Below are positions 23,939-34,159 of a stretch of DNA of 64,000 nt, piece after piece. The position numbers were made by a program, and so were the translations under genes. Origin of the DNA: Triatoma infestans (Eukaryota > Arthropoda > Insecta > Hemiptera > Reduviidae); assembly GCA_011037195.1 (NCBI GenBank), contig JAAEAF010005048.1, forward strand, positions 1-64,000. Direction: 5' to 3'. How positions within the stretch are numbered: the stretch's first letter is position 1; each line of letters opens with the position of its first letter. The notes beneath the pieces were generated by a model. That model saw only the letters and a program-made list of their open reading frames with translations, had not been told where the DNA came from and made no database searches.

Positions 23939-24530
23939 AGGTTCCTGGGCAATGAGCGAGCGGATACCCTAGCGAGGGAGGGTTCGCAGGATACCTTTAT
24001 AGGCCCCGAACCCTTCTGCGGCTTGTCCAGCAGCCTCATTCAAACTTCTATCAGGGATTGGATAGAAGAACAGCGTCTGCGTTGGTGGGAGAGATCACCA
24101 GGACAGAGGCACTTCATCAAAAAGCATTTGCCTAAATTTAACCAGAGACCTACTGAGCCAGACCCGAAGGGATATAAGGTTAAATGTGGGTCTACTAACT
24201 GGGCATTGTAGGCTGAACAGACACATGCACCACCTACAACTTGCGGATAGTGCGGTGTGCCGATTCTGCAAGGTAGAGGAAGAAACCACGGCGCACATCC
24301 TTTGTGAGTGCGCCGGCCTGGCGAGGATTAGGTTTCTTCTATTGGGGACAGGCAATCCCGAAGCTAGAAGCTTCATGACGGAGCCGCTCTCAGCTTTGCT
24401 AGGACTGATTAAGAGGGCAAAGCTGGGGGTTGTGCTATAATTCAAGGGGATCCACAATAGACCTCGACTTGCAGGTCGCAGTGGAATGAGGCTCGCCCCC
24501 CTCCCCCGTTTTCTATTCTACATTAAGGAT
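23939..24530 (+). pseudogene. 3' end of a non-LTR retrotransposon (RNase H tail and zinc-finger region)
   Basis: What it was: the C-terminal part of a pol protein from an I/R1/Jockey-group non-LTR element carrying RNase H. Seen: the first frame opens with FLGNERADTLAREGS, the last conserved block of RNase H (GNE-AD-LA), and runs to a stop at 24211. A second frame (from about 24187) continues as LLTGHCRLNRHMHHL, then VCRFC and HILCEC, a Cys/His finger typical of these C termini. The two pieces are in different frames, so at least one frameshift lies near 24180. A short GC-rich 3' region ends at CCCCCGTTTTCTATTCTACA. Everything upstream of the RNase H tail is absent, a usual 5' truncation. Confidence 0.8.
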
Positions 24531-24534
24531 AATG

Positions 24535-24940
24535 GCAGTTACTTGGGTAGTAGCGACTCTACGGGTTACCACAGCTCAGTACTCCATGCACTTCGTCAGA
24601 ACAGTACACAATATACTTAAACTACATACACTCTTCATTTACAGACAAGGACAAAGATTACACAAACTAGGGTCTCCGTCCCTCGTTAATTGGCGAAAGC
24701 CAAGGGAGAAAGGAAGGGATTAGCTCCCTGGACTAGCAACGCGGAGATCCCCGGTTCGAATCCAGCATGCTGCTCTCAGATTTTCTCTTGCTAGGATCCT
24801 CTACAACCCTCTGCCCGGTGATGGGCAGGGTTAACTATAGCTAGAGAACACTGCTTGGAGGCCGGCTGTGCATTGGAGAAGGCTCGGGGGGGGGGCACAT
24901 TATATCTTTCAGGCCGTAGTGCAATAATCCCCTACAACAA
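24535..24940 (+). mobile_element. ~406-bp insertion flanked by a 14-bp direct repeat; contains a SINE
   Basis: TCTACATTAAGGAT occurs at 24521-24534, exactly at the 3' end of the RNase H relic, and again at 24941-24954. The sequence between starts AATGGCAGTTACTTGGGTAG, contains SINE family A (24711-24896) and ends GCAATAATCCCCTACAACAA. Inference: the direct repeat is a target-site duplication for whatever inserted here, or was made by two successive retroposons using the same site. No coding frame supports a class. Confidence 0.45.
24711..24896 (+). mobile_element. SINE family A, 3'-shortened
   Basis: Head with CCCTGGACTAGCAACGCGGA and B box CCGGTTCGAATCC, then TCTTGCTAGGATCCTCTACA, TGCCCGGTGATGGGCAGGGT and GAGAACACTGCTTGGAGGCC. 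The copy leaves the family consensus at GAAGGCTCGGGGGG, before the expected GATGCGCCTTAAA tail. It has one of the best preserved B boxes in the family here. Confidence 0.7.
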
Positions 24941-24954
24941 TCTACATTAAGGAT

Positions 24955-25931
24955 TGCACACACACACAAACACACACCCATATATTCATTTATTTCTTTA
25001 CAATGACATTATTAGCGACATCATTACATTTATATGAACAAAAAATAATTAAGGATTTGTCAGTCAAATGGGAACCTAAACGAACATGAATAGTTCTTAT
25101 AGTGCTTTCATTCAGGCTTCGTTTTAAGAGGCAATAATACTTTTTTAACAGCTTATTTGAACAGTGCAAGAAATAAAATATCTTTCACTGATTATTTATT
25201 TTCTTTTTGCAAATATTATGAAAAAGAACTAATCTTTCTTATAGATTTTGCTCTGAATAAAAGTTAAAAAAAAAAAAAAAAAAATAGATCTAGTTTCGAA
25301 CTAAAAAAGAATCGATTTTTTTTGTTCAATGAAGTGAATAATTTTTCGAATGATATTTTGCTCGGAAAACTAATTCTTTTTATTATTATTTGTTATTTTA
25401 AATCCAGGAAATGAATAAAATTACTATTTTGTAAAAAAAGTTTACTTTTTTACAGTTTATTATTGTAATTATACAATTTATTATTTAGTATACTTAATTT
25501 ATTATACAGTTTATTATTGTATAATATAACTACTGCTAAAAAAAACCTAAAAAAATTGTATGCTGCAGTAAATCTCCTTTCTAGAAAGTCCCAACATTGA
25601 TTCTCTTCTGTACCTTCTAGATATTTAATGATCTTTCTTCATCTCAAGCTAAGTTGGTTATTTAAATGTTTTGCTTCTGTGCGCCATAACTCTCTGGATG
25701 TCCAATTCACTCTTCTGCCTGTGTTATATCGCCTTTTCTCTATCTATCTCTATCTATCGCCTTTTCTTCTTCTTCTCTGTAATTATTTTTTTGTTTGTTA
25801 GTATAGTTTCTTCAAACAGTGATCATTACAGCATATTTACAATCTTCTATTTGGTTGAATATTCGTTTTTTCTAAAATAATACATTTGAATCGAAATAAT
25901 AAATTATTTTGTGAAATAAAACAAGTCTATA
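24955..25931. other. simple repeats and AT-rich sequence
   Basis: A (CA)n-type tract follows 24958, a 19-base A run lies near 25267-25284, and a (TCTA)n patch lies near 25740-25760. The 69-codon frame at 25671-25880 is S/F/I-rich and is not accepted. Confidence 0.45.
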
Positions 25932-26190
25932 AGAAAAAAATCTAGTGTGAAACATTCACACAACTTTCTCTAACTCCTGTTCTCAAAATTGACAAATTTT
26001 ATAGTTTGCGTAGCAAATGGTGAGGCCATTTTCCAAAGAACCGAAACCAAAGCTGTATACTTTCGGTTGCCGAATTTTTATGAAGTTAGAGATTTCTAAG
26101 ATTTGCAGTCTGAAATACTTTATTCGCGCGCGCGCACACACACACACACACACATACAGACCATTTTGTAAAAACCACAGTAGTTAGACA
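25932..26190 (+). repeat. RPT-1, internally collapsed copy
   Basis: Begins TCTAGTGTGAAACATTCACA and reaches the ACAGACCATTTTGTAAAAAC landmark after only ~240 bp, so most of the unit is missing. The (CG)n(CA)n tract at 26125-26153 occupies the position where other copies have CATACATACACACACA. Confidence 0.6.
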
Positions 26191-26340
26191 AACTAAAAAT
26201 TGATTTGGGGGGGGGGTAGTTTAGTTTTGCCCCGCTTTGTTGATTGTTGACATAGAGTGCACAGAAGGCCGCTCAGGGTATACGTAACTCCAACACATGT
26301 TCATACGGCCAGTCCAACTAATACGTATACTAATAAGTAA

Positions 26341-26550
26341 TTAATGACTGGCCTCGCAACGCGGTATCAACGGGTTCAATCCAGTCGTGCTCCCTTAGAT
26401 TTGCTCTTCCTAGGACCCCCTCAGCCCCTGTCCTGTGATGACAGTGTTGTCTGTAACGGGAGAACACTGTCCGAGTCGCAGTGCCTGCGAAGGCTCCGGG
26501 CGCAAATGACCACAGATGTTGAGACGCCTTAAATTAAAAAAAAAAAAAAA
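26341..26550 (+). mobile_element. SINE family A, 5'-shortened
   Basis: CTCGCAACGCGGTATCAACG and a B-box-like GGGTTCAATCC, then TTGCTCTTCCTAGGACCCCC, GAGAACACTGTCCGAGTCGC, GGCTCCGGGCGCAAATGACC and GATGTTGAGACGCCTTAAAT with an A run. The A box is missing. It abuts RPT-1 sequence at 26551. A short shared TTAATGA on both sides is too short to call a duplication. Confidence 0.8.
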
Positions 26551-27456
26551 TTTAATGAAATTCGTCGAAAACTGAAAAAAAAAACGGTTTAGTAAAAGAG
26601 CACTTCCGGTTTACTAATTTTCTTCAAACTCAGAATTTTGGCCATCTATCTATTTCTAATTAATTTTGGTTGATAGAATTGTATAATCTATCATCCAATT
26701 ATACTTTATCAACTATGATAACACTTTAGAGAAAACATAATTCCAACCCTCCCCTAAAAGTGCCCTTAAATGAATTTTTCCGGAGGTATGTTTTAAATAA
26801 AACTTGTACATCTTTGTATGTTTAGTTTATATGGGTTGTTTCAAGCAAATTGTTGGAGCCATTGTTGAGAAAATCGCAAAAAAAAGTGAAAAAAATCATT
26901 TGGTAAAGTAAACAGCACATCCAAACAGGTCATCCAATTTTTTTTCAGAATCGGAATTTTGGCAACATATTTAATTCTTATTAACATTATTTAGACGATA
27001 GAATTGTCTAATAAACTGTAATAGCACTTTAGATAAAAACCTAACCCCGCCTCTCCCCCCCAGAAATGAATTTTTCCAGAGAAATGTTTCAAATAAAAGT
27101 TGTAGCTCTTTCTATGTGTAGTTGATATACCAAGTTTGAAGAAAATGGTTTTAGCCTGAGAAAAACGTAAAAAAAAAAAAAACTAGTAAAGTGGTACTTT
27201 CGGTTGAAGAATTTTGACAGATAACGTAGTCAGATCCCATGGTGATACCTAAACGGAATATCAAGTTTCAACTTTCTAGGTTTCTCGTTTTTGAGCTGTG
27301 CTGTTCACATACATACATACACACACACAGACCATTTGCTAAAAACCACTTTTTTGGACTCAGGGGACCTCAAAACGGATATTTCCGGTGAAAACTTGAT
27401 ATCGAAAATTTTACACGATTACAATACTTCCTCTTACTTAGGAGTAAGAGAAAGTA
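26551..27456 (+). repeat. RPT-1, nearly full unit lacking the 5' terminus
   Basis: Starts at TTTAATGAAATTCGTCGAAA. The three sub-repeats are marked by GCACTTCCGGTTTACTAATT (about 26603), GTCATCCAATTTTTTTTCAG (about 26929) and GGTTGAAGAATTTTGACAG (about 27204). It ends GAAAACTTGATATCGAAAAT, then CTTACTTAGGAGTAAGAGAA. A (CA)n tract lies near 27300-27330. The 61-codon frame at its end is not a gene. Confidence 0.85.
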
Positions 27457-28765
27457 AAAAAACTATTCTTTTGTGAAATTAATATTTTTTAATTTAAAAT
27501 TATTATTTAAAAAAAACATGATTACACCTTTGTATTAATCTATGTATGAAATAATCAATGGAATGCTACCCTGCTAAGTTTAGAGCAGGATGGCCAGTAG
27601 TGGACATCAGGTATGTTCACTTGGTTGAGAATTTCTGAGGACCCCCTCGTTCAATGTGGTATGCAGTCGCTTTCGCATTATAGCGAAGCTTAACATTGCC
27701 TTCCCGCACATATACAATACTAAACATCCCACACACACACACACACACTCATACACAGAACCTCTTGTCCCAATAATGTTGGATATATCCAACAGTGTTG
27801 AATACAAATATCTATATTTCCCAATCGTACCTTAATAAAAATAAAATAAAAAATCTATGGTGTGAATCACTCACACGACTTTCTCTCATTGAACTTAATA
27901 TAATTATGAAACTAACACATTTCCTTTAAACTAAGATAGATATTTGTACTTAGCCGTAACGTAAATACAATGGTACTGAGGGTTCTTGCGTGTAACCATC
28001 ACAACTTACATCAAGACGTATGGGTTTGCCTCTTATCATAGACAAATATACACACTTCTTTGGGACTTATATATAAAATGCAAATTTTGAAAATAAATCA
28101 TCAGCCAAATCGTTGATGCATTTGTGATTAATTAACCGAAATAAATATAAACGTAGCAAAAAAAAAAGTAATCAACTGTTATAAATTGCGCCCGAGAAAA
28201 ATATTATATTAAAACTAAATAAAATAATAACTAATGTACTCAAATAAGAAATTACAATTGATTTACTTTTCAACTTCTGTTCAAACGAAATTCAATTTAT
28301 ATCTGGTTTGTTGAATATTGGCCATTATATTCCAATCTAATCTTCTTTTCGGCAAGAGATTTCCTGTCTGGTCTGAATTCATGATGTATTTCTCAAGAGG
28401 GAACTATCGACCACCATTTTGCCTTTCTTATTGAAATATTGTGTAAAAAAAAATTATTTTTTTAATGTTCACTTCTTCTACAGCTGTAATATGAATCTTG
28501 TCTTTTATTAATATTATTTTAACGATTATTATTTACTAAGTCAAGATTGTCTTTTTTTCCGTAGATTTTTTTTTTCAATGATTTTGAGTTAGCTCCAGTC
28601 AAGAAAAGAAAAAAAATTTTTTGTACCACAACTAAACACCAAAATAAGGAGATCAAATTTTAAACGATTCGCCATTTAATTAAATATCAATTTTAATATT
28701 TAGATTAAATTGATAACTATAGCTGCTAATTTTAATGGAATAATTACCACATTAATAGCTCTTAT
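27457..28765. other. mostly unique AT-rich sequence
   Basis: Holds one isolated RPT-1 5' terminus at 27848-27900 (TCTATGGTGTGAATCACTCA, then GACTTTCTCTCATTGAACTT) and a (CA)n tract near 27730-27750. The 66-codon minus-strand frame at 27607-27807 translates that simple repeat. Confidence 0.45.
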
Positions 28766-29340
28766 AAAAAAAAAGAAAAAAAAATCTGGTGTGAAACACT
28801 CACGCAACTTTCTCTTTATCCAGTTCTCAAAATTATAATTGACAAATTTTATATTTAGTGTACCAAATTTAATGAAATTCTTCGAAAAATGGAAAAAAAA
28901 AATTGTTCGCACAGTAAAAGAGCACTTCCGGTTCATTAATTTTCTTGAAACTCGGAATTTCGGCCATCTATTTATTTCTAATTAATTTTCTTCGGATGAT
29001 AATTGTATATAATCAACTATGATACCATTTTAGAGAAAAACATAACCCCATCCCTCCTTTAAAAGTGCCGTTAAATGAATTTTTCCAGAGAAATGTTTTA
29101 AACAAAAGTTGTAGATCTTTGTATGTGTAGTTTATATAGGGATTTTCAAGAAAATCGTCAGAGCCGTTTTTGAAAAAATTGCAAAAAAGTTAAAAAAATA
29201 AACTAATAAAGTGGTAGTATCGGTTGATAAATTTTGACAGATAACCTACCATCGGATGCCAAGGTGATTCCTAAACGGAATATCAAGTTTGAACTTTCTA
29301 CGGTTTTTCGTTTTTGAGCTGTGCTATTTACATACATACT
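28766..29340 (+). repeat. RPT-1, 5' half, interrupted
   Basis: From TCTGGTGTGAAACACTCACG through GCACTTCCGGTTCATTAATT to TTTTGAGCTGTGCTATTTAC. The unit is then broken by about 880 bp of other repeats and resumes at 30220 with CACACAGACCATTTTTTAAA, so the two pieces make one original copy. Confidence 0.85.
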
Positions 29341-29399
29341 GTGCTGGATGCCAGAAACATATTTTATTGGAAAAATATTATTCCAAGAATATCCTAACA

Positions 29400-29836
29400 T
29401 TCGCTGGCAAAAAAAAAGGGTACACCCAGGTAGAAGATTACAGTTACAGAAAGAGTTGAAATTAAGTAGACTGTGTTATTTGATGAGACGACTGACTGAC
29501 TTACTGAGCATTGAAGGACTGAAGACGGCCTACTCTGCGCTGTTCCATTCAGTCATGACTTATGGCATAATGTTGTGGGGAAGCGCGCCACTAGCGGTGA
29601 TGTGTTTAAGTATCAGAAGAAGGTACCTAGAATAATATGCAAGGTTAGAAAGGTTACAAGTTGTCGCGAACTATTTCCGCGATTAGGCTTTCTGACACTT
29701 CCCTGCTGCTATATCCTTAAATGTGCCGTATTTGTACTAGAACATCCAAATAAGTTCCGGCGTAGAGGGGAACTACATAACATTACGACAAGGCAAAACA
29801 ACTTATTGGAGGTGCGTGCACATCGGACTTCAAAAG
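29400..29836 (+). pseudogene. CR1/Jockey-like non-LTR RT C-terminal fragment, copy 1
   Basis: Seen: an open frame with RRLTDLLSIEGLKTAYSALF and SVMTYGIMLWGSAPLAV. After a 1-base loss near 29600 the frame shifts to FKYQKKVPRIICKVRK, then SCRELFPRLGFLTLPCCYIL. Known: this A(Y/H)YALFHS...YGI..WG then QK+..RIIC then C+.LF..L.ILTLP...I layout follows the RT thumb in CR1/Jockey-type elements. About 380 bp are ~97% identical (about ten substitutions and one indel by hand) to 31756-32140. The fragment stops at CAAAAGTTGG, where copy 2 continues to a normal 3' end. Confidence 0.85.
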
Positions 29837-29889
29837 TTGGCTTTGTCTTTTCGAGTTCATGAACTTGGTTAGCATTGTCTACCCCTTCT

Positions 29890-30210
29890 CATAATAGAGG
29901 ATTCGAACTATGAAGAGAAGGCATTCTCTCAAGATAGTCTGTTGTATACATTCAAGCAGAACATTTATTTTTTGCTTTCTTAGCATCAATGCCAGTTCCA
30001 CAATATATTAATGAGTTTATACATTCTTTGCAAATAACTTGTAGTTATTATTTTAATAGAATATATTTATTGTTAGCAGTGGTGACTACTTTCTTAATTC
30101 TGATACTTCTTCTCTTAAAACTTACATACACACAAGCCCTTTACAAAACCGCTCAAGCCACTACAAGCTACCACTACACTACAACTCATCACACTAATTA
30201 CATTTCAATA
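29890..30210 (+). repeat. unnamed dispersed repeat, copy 1
   Basis: Order here: AGAGAAGGCATTCTCTCAAG, CAAGCAGAACATTTATT, AATGCCAGTTCC, AGAATATATTTATTG, AGCAGTGGTGACTACTTTCT, TACAAAACCGCTCAAGCCAC, CACTACAACTCATCACACTA. The same blocks occur in the same order on the minus strand at 39490-39830. The match is diverged outside these blocks. The 99-codon frame at 29989-30288 crosses it but differs from anything readable in the other copy, so I do not call it coding. Confidence 0.7.
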
Positions 30211-30219
30211 CACAAACGC

Positions 30220-30340
30220 CCACACAGACCATTTTTTAAAAACCACTTTTTTGGACTCAGGGGACCTCAAAACGGATATTTCCGGTGAAAACTTGATATC
30301 GAAAATTTGGAATGATTACAATACTTCCTGTTAGAAGGAG
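30220..30340 (+). repeat. RPT-1, 3' end (second half of the copy begun at 28766)
   Basis: CACACAGACCATTTTTTAAA, GGACTCAGGGGACCTCAAAA, TATTTCCGGTGAAAACTTGA, GATTACAATACTTCCTGTTA. The terminal hairpin is damaged. Confidence 0.85.
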
Positions 30341-30585
30341 TTCTTACTAATAATATCCTTTAATATGCTATAAAAATTGATTTCTTTATATTGTTTTGTT
30401 TAGTTGGAGATCTATAATGAAGGAGTATTTGCGAATTGTGAATTCGGTACGCGATTTATGGAACTAAAATTGTGATTGATGAGCGAAGTAGAAAATAAAA
30501 TGAATGATATGCATACTGTTTGTTTCTTGAATATAATAAATAATAATGCTCTAATATTATCATATTTTCTGCAATTACAGAATGT

Positions 30586-30760
30586 GGGCAAATATAAATA
30601 TTTTCTGTGATAGCCTGCTTCATTTTGTGATTATCGATTGGTTTCGGGCGTTCGCCCATCATCAGGATATTTTGTTAAAACAGTGCGATAACACAGACTT
30701 TAATCACAGAGCAAATTCAGCTTATACACGGTTTTGGAATGCTTTGTTAAAACCTAATTA
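30586..30760 (+). repeat. FB-1 single arm
   Basis: TATTTTCTGTGATAGCCTGC, CATTTTGTGATTATCGATTG, GTTTCGGGCGTTCGCCCATC, AACAGTGCGATAACACAGAC and CAGAGCAAATTCAG, all in the order of the left arm at 57424-57564. No opposite arm follows within 200 bp, so only half of the hairpin is present. A second, much weaker match lies at 30870-30940 (CATTTTGTTGATTCTGACCG). Confidence 0.75.
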
Positions 30761-31489
30761 CGTTAAGAGGGAATTGTCAATAACTAAGTAAGGCCATATG
30801 TTATGTTTTTCACTTTTAAAAGGCATTGTTCTTTTGAAAAAATGGAAACATCAAACAAGTGGAGATATCTATGTATTTAACCGTCATAGATATTCTTCAT
30901 TTTGTTGATTCTGACCGGTTTTGGATTTTCGTCCACCGCCAGAGTAATTGTAATTAATTCGTGTAAAGAGATGACTCAAACTATATATCACAAAGCACAT
31001 TGGTTGATTACTAGTCGGGAGGTTATAAAAGTATGTATGTCGCAGAAAAATATGTAAATCGTTATAACCTAATTTAATTTATATTAATTTTTTTTTTATG
31101 CTCATAAAATATAATTTTTTAGCCAGGGTTGAGTATATTATAAAACATATACATAATAAAATAAAATGAGACTTCAAAAAACAAAAAAGAAGAACTTCAA
31201 ATTCAAAAACGAATCACAATAAACATTTACCATTTAAAAGTGAATAATACAAAACCAAAACACTAATTATTGTAATAAAATCAACTAGCTGTCACAATTT
31301 CAGCATGTATTAAAAATATAAATAATCAGAGATATCCCTCTAGGAAAAATGTAACAAAACATTTCCTAATTTGAAAATTTTATTGATTTTAGAAACTGAC
31401 TCTGGTACCAGCAAATTAGAAAATACTGAATGAATATCTGTCACTTACGTATTCCGAAATATTAAAGATTTTTAAATATTATTAAAAAG
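30761..31489. other. AT-rich stretch, little recognised
   Basis: Apart from the weak FB-1-like patch at 30870-30940, only A/T-rich sequence was seen. Confidence 0.4.
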
Positions 31490-32745
31490 ATTATTAAATT
31501 AGATTCCAAAGATTATTAAATAAATTACATTCTAAAACAAAATGTTCCAAGCTATCCACACTACCCGAATTACATAATGAGCAAATCGACTCGGGTAGAA
31601 CTAATAATCTGTCCCATTATAAAAAAGCCTTCTTTCTCATTAAACGCAAATGACAGAATATTTTAAGTTTATGTATATGTATATTAAATATTAAATACTC
31701 TTCCCTCAATCCTAGGGTACTTATATTTCTAAAATACATATTAGTAAAAATGTGAGAAATTAAGTAGACTGTGTTATTTGATGAGACGACTGACTGACTT
31801 ACTGAGCATTGAAGGACTGAAGACGGCCTACTATGCGCTGTTCCATTCAGTCATGACTTATGGCATAATGTTGTGGGGAAGCGCGCCACTAGCGGTGAAT
31901 GTGTTTAAGTATCAGAAGAAGGTAGTAAGAATAATATGCAAGGTTAGAAAGGATACAAGTTGTCGCGAACTATTTCCTCGATTAGGCTTTCTGACACTAC
32001 CCTGCTGCTATATCCTTAAATGTGCCGTATTTGTACTAGAACATCCAAATAAGTTCCGGCGTAGAGGAGAACTACATAACATTACGACAAGGCAAAACAA
32101 CTTATTGGAGGTGCGTGCACACCGAACTTCAAAAGTTGGAAAAAGCCACTAAAATCTATAATTGTTTGTCTGAGTCTTTGCTTCACGTGAGCACATCAAA
32201 AAATAAATTAAAAAAAAAGAAACTTAAAAAATATTTACTAAATAAAAATTATTACTCCATAAACGAGTACCTCTGTAATTGATTGAAACTTTTTCTTTTT
32301 TTGGCACCGTTCTGTACCTTTGGTGCTGTACGAATAAAGTACATATCTATCTATCTATTGTAATTAGAAGTCTTTGCCTTAGAGATATCTTTACTTAATA
32401 GATTGTTTCTACACGCTTCAAGTAGGGAAGAGTAATTATCACAAAGCAATTTTAAGTCTTGCGCCAACCAGACGACATTCTATGCCCTAATCTCGAATAG
32501 ATAAGAACTAAACTCAGTGGCCCAATTAAAGGGCATCTCTTACCACTTAGCTGCAAAAGTCTTATCATAGTAGTACTCATAGCAAGTAGTTTCCTCCATC
32601 AAGTAGTTTAAACACATTAAATTTTAGATGAATCCTACCAAATTCCAGGCGGACATAGAAATCAGGAGTGGAACACGGCAGATTCAAAAGAAGCTTAATA
32701 AAGCGGACCTGCGCCCTTTCAACTATTTTAGCATATCAATTAATT
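31490..32745 (-). pseudogene. non-LTR retrotransposon C-terminal relic, split by an opposite-strand insertion
   Basis: Seen on the minus strand, 5' to 3': from 32730 a frame with ERAQVRFIKLLLNLP and FYVRLEFGRIHLKFNVFKLL; after degenerate sequence, ISKAKTSNY ends at about 32358. The plus-strand fragment 31748-32355 interrupts here. The same protein then resumes at about 31743 with MYFRNISTLGLREEY, HLRLMRKKAFL (stop), and a zinc-finger block ICSLCNSGSVDSLEHFVLEC at 31586-31528. Known: the order (Q/R-rich helix, LP..TP...RLE, then C-x2-C...H-x3-4-C) follows the RT in several arthropod non-LTR elements. No RT catalytic core is present. It has at least two stops and some frameshifts. Confidence 0.72.
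31748..32355 (+). pseudogene. CR1/Jockey-like non-LTR 3' fragment, copy 2, with natural 3' end
   Basis: Reads through the site where copy 1 is frameshifted: RRLTDLLSIEGLKTAYYALF, GIMLWGSAPLAVNVFKYQKK, then SCRELFPRLGFLTLPCCYIL and KFRRRGELHNITTRQNN to a stop near 32152. A ~190-bp 3' untranslated region follows with AATAAAG near 32333, and the element ends in a short (ATCT)n run, TATCTATCTATCTATT. Known: CR1-type elements often end in a short simple repeat rather than poly(A). It is truncated at its 5' end and has inserted into another non-LTR relic of opposite orientation. No convincing target duplication was seen. Confidence 0.87.
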
Positions 32746-34159
32746 GATATTAAATTAAAATTAATCTGGGTAATTTTCAAATATGTGCACCATATTCAGT
32801 ATTGAAGTGAGTTCATTTTTCTAGAAACTTCTTGCATGTGAATGGAATCTTCGCTCTTATAATTAATTTGAAATGGACATGAAAAGCTTGAAGCGTTTTC
32901 TGCTATAGAAGTTATGAACTATTTCATTTTAGAACCAATTGAAGTAAATATTTAATTTCATTATTTAAAATCCATATTTTAATCCACATTTAGTAAAAGT
33001 AAAAAGACTAATGCTTACTTATTAAGGCAGACTGATGACATGATTCTTGCAAAATATTATCCTGGGAGTCCTTATATTCTTAACTAGAAGGCTACACTCT
33101 CTGAATGTTCCTCCGTCAGTTGTCGACGTTGTAAGTCCATTTGGTGCTTTATCTGTTTTGTAATCCAAATTTTTGTTTGCTTTTCACTTGAAGGTTTCTT
33201 CCAAAAGAGGAGTATTCATTTAGTACATGATAAAATAAAGTAAGAACGTACTATAAATGCGTGCAAAATTGAATAGTTACAAAATAATCCAATCATTAAG
33301 TTTGACAAATGCCCTCCCTTAATATTGGATTTTATGGTAAAAATTTAACGAACAATTGAATTTTAAGAGTGATAATGAAAACAGTGAGGGGGGGAAAGAA
33401 ATTGTAAAAAGAAATTTTGTATGAAATAGTTACAGAAACTTTAATTCCATGAAAGTAATTCAGTTCTTATCAAGATCAAACAATTAAGCTTTACAAAAGG
33501 GCTTATTTTATTTACAATTCTTATTTAGTAATATTTTAAAAGTGAAACTTAAACCATTGTAAAAGTAAGGTAGAAAACCAATACTTAAATTGTTTATTAA
33601 TAATTAGTTGCACAAGAAAATTTTAATAAAAATAAGTGAATTGCAAGATTATTGGCAGAGTTTGTAAAACTCAGAGAGGGAGATAGTTCCAACTGTTAAG
33701 TGATAACTTATTTTGTAGGATAGAGTGTACCGCAATCTCAAGGAGATTTACTACAGACTACTAAAGTCTTAAGCCACCAATAGATAGCCGATAATGCGTC
33801 ACCTGTTTCAATGAGTTTCCGCCTAGCCTACCTCTGCAGCCATTACTACATCTGTTTGTGAACAGCTTTGTAGTAGTTTGGCCATCGACTTTACTCTGAA
33901 CATCTCAACTAATGTAAAATCAATTAGAAAATAATCTAAAAGTAAATTTAATAAAAACATATTTGTGTAAGTAATAATTAGCTTTATTCCACTTCAAAGT
34001 TCAGCTTTATCGATAATAATATTTTTTTTTATTTATTTGAAATTTACAACTACCGTGTAATAAACTTATACTGTAATAAAGCTCCCGCAACAAATAAATA
34101 GCTGACATTAAAAGAGGCGTGAAAAACCGTGTTTTTATGAAGTACGACTAAGTAAAATA
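32746..34159. other. AT-rich stretch, nothing recognised
   Basis: No coding frame, RNA-like structure or shared repeat was seen. Confidence 0.45.
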
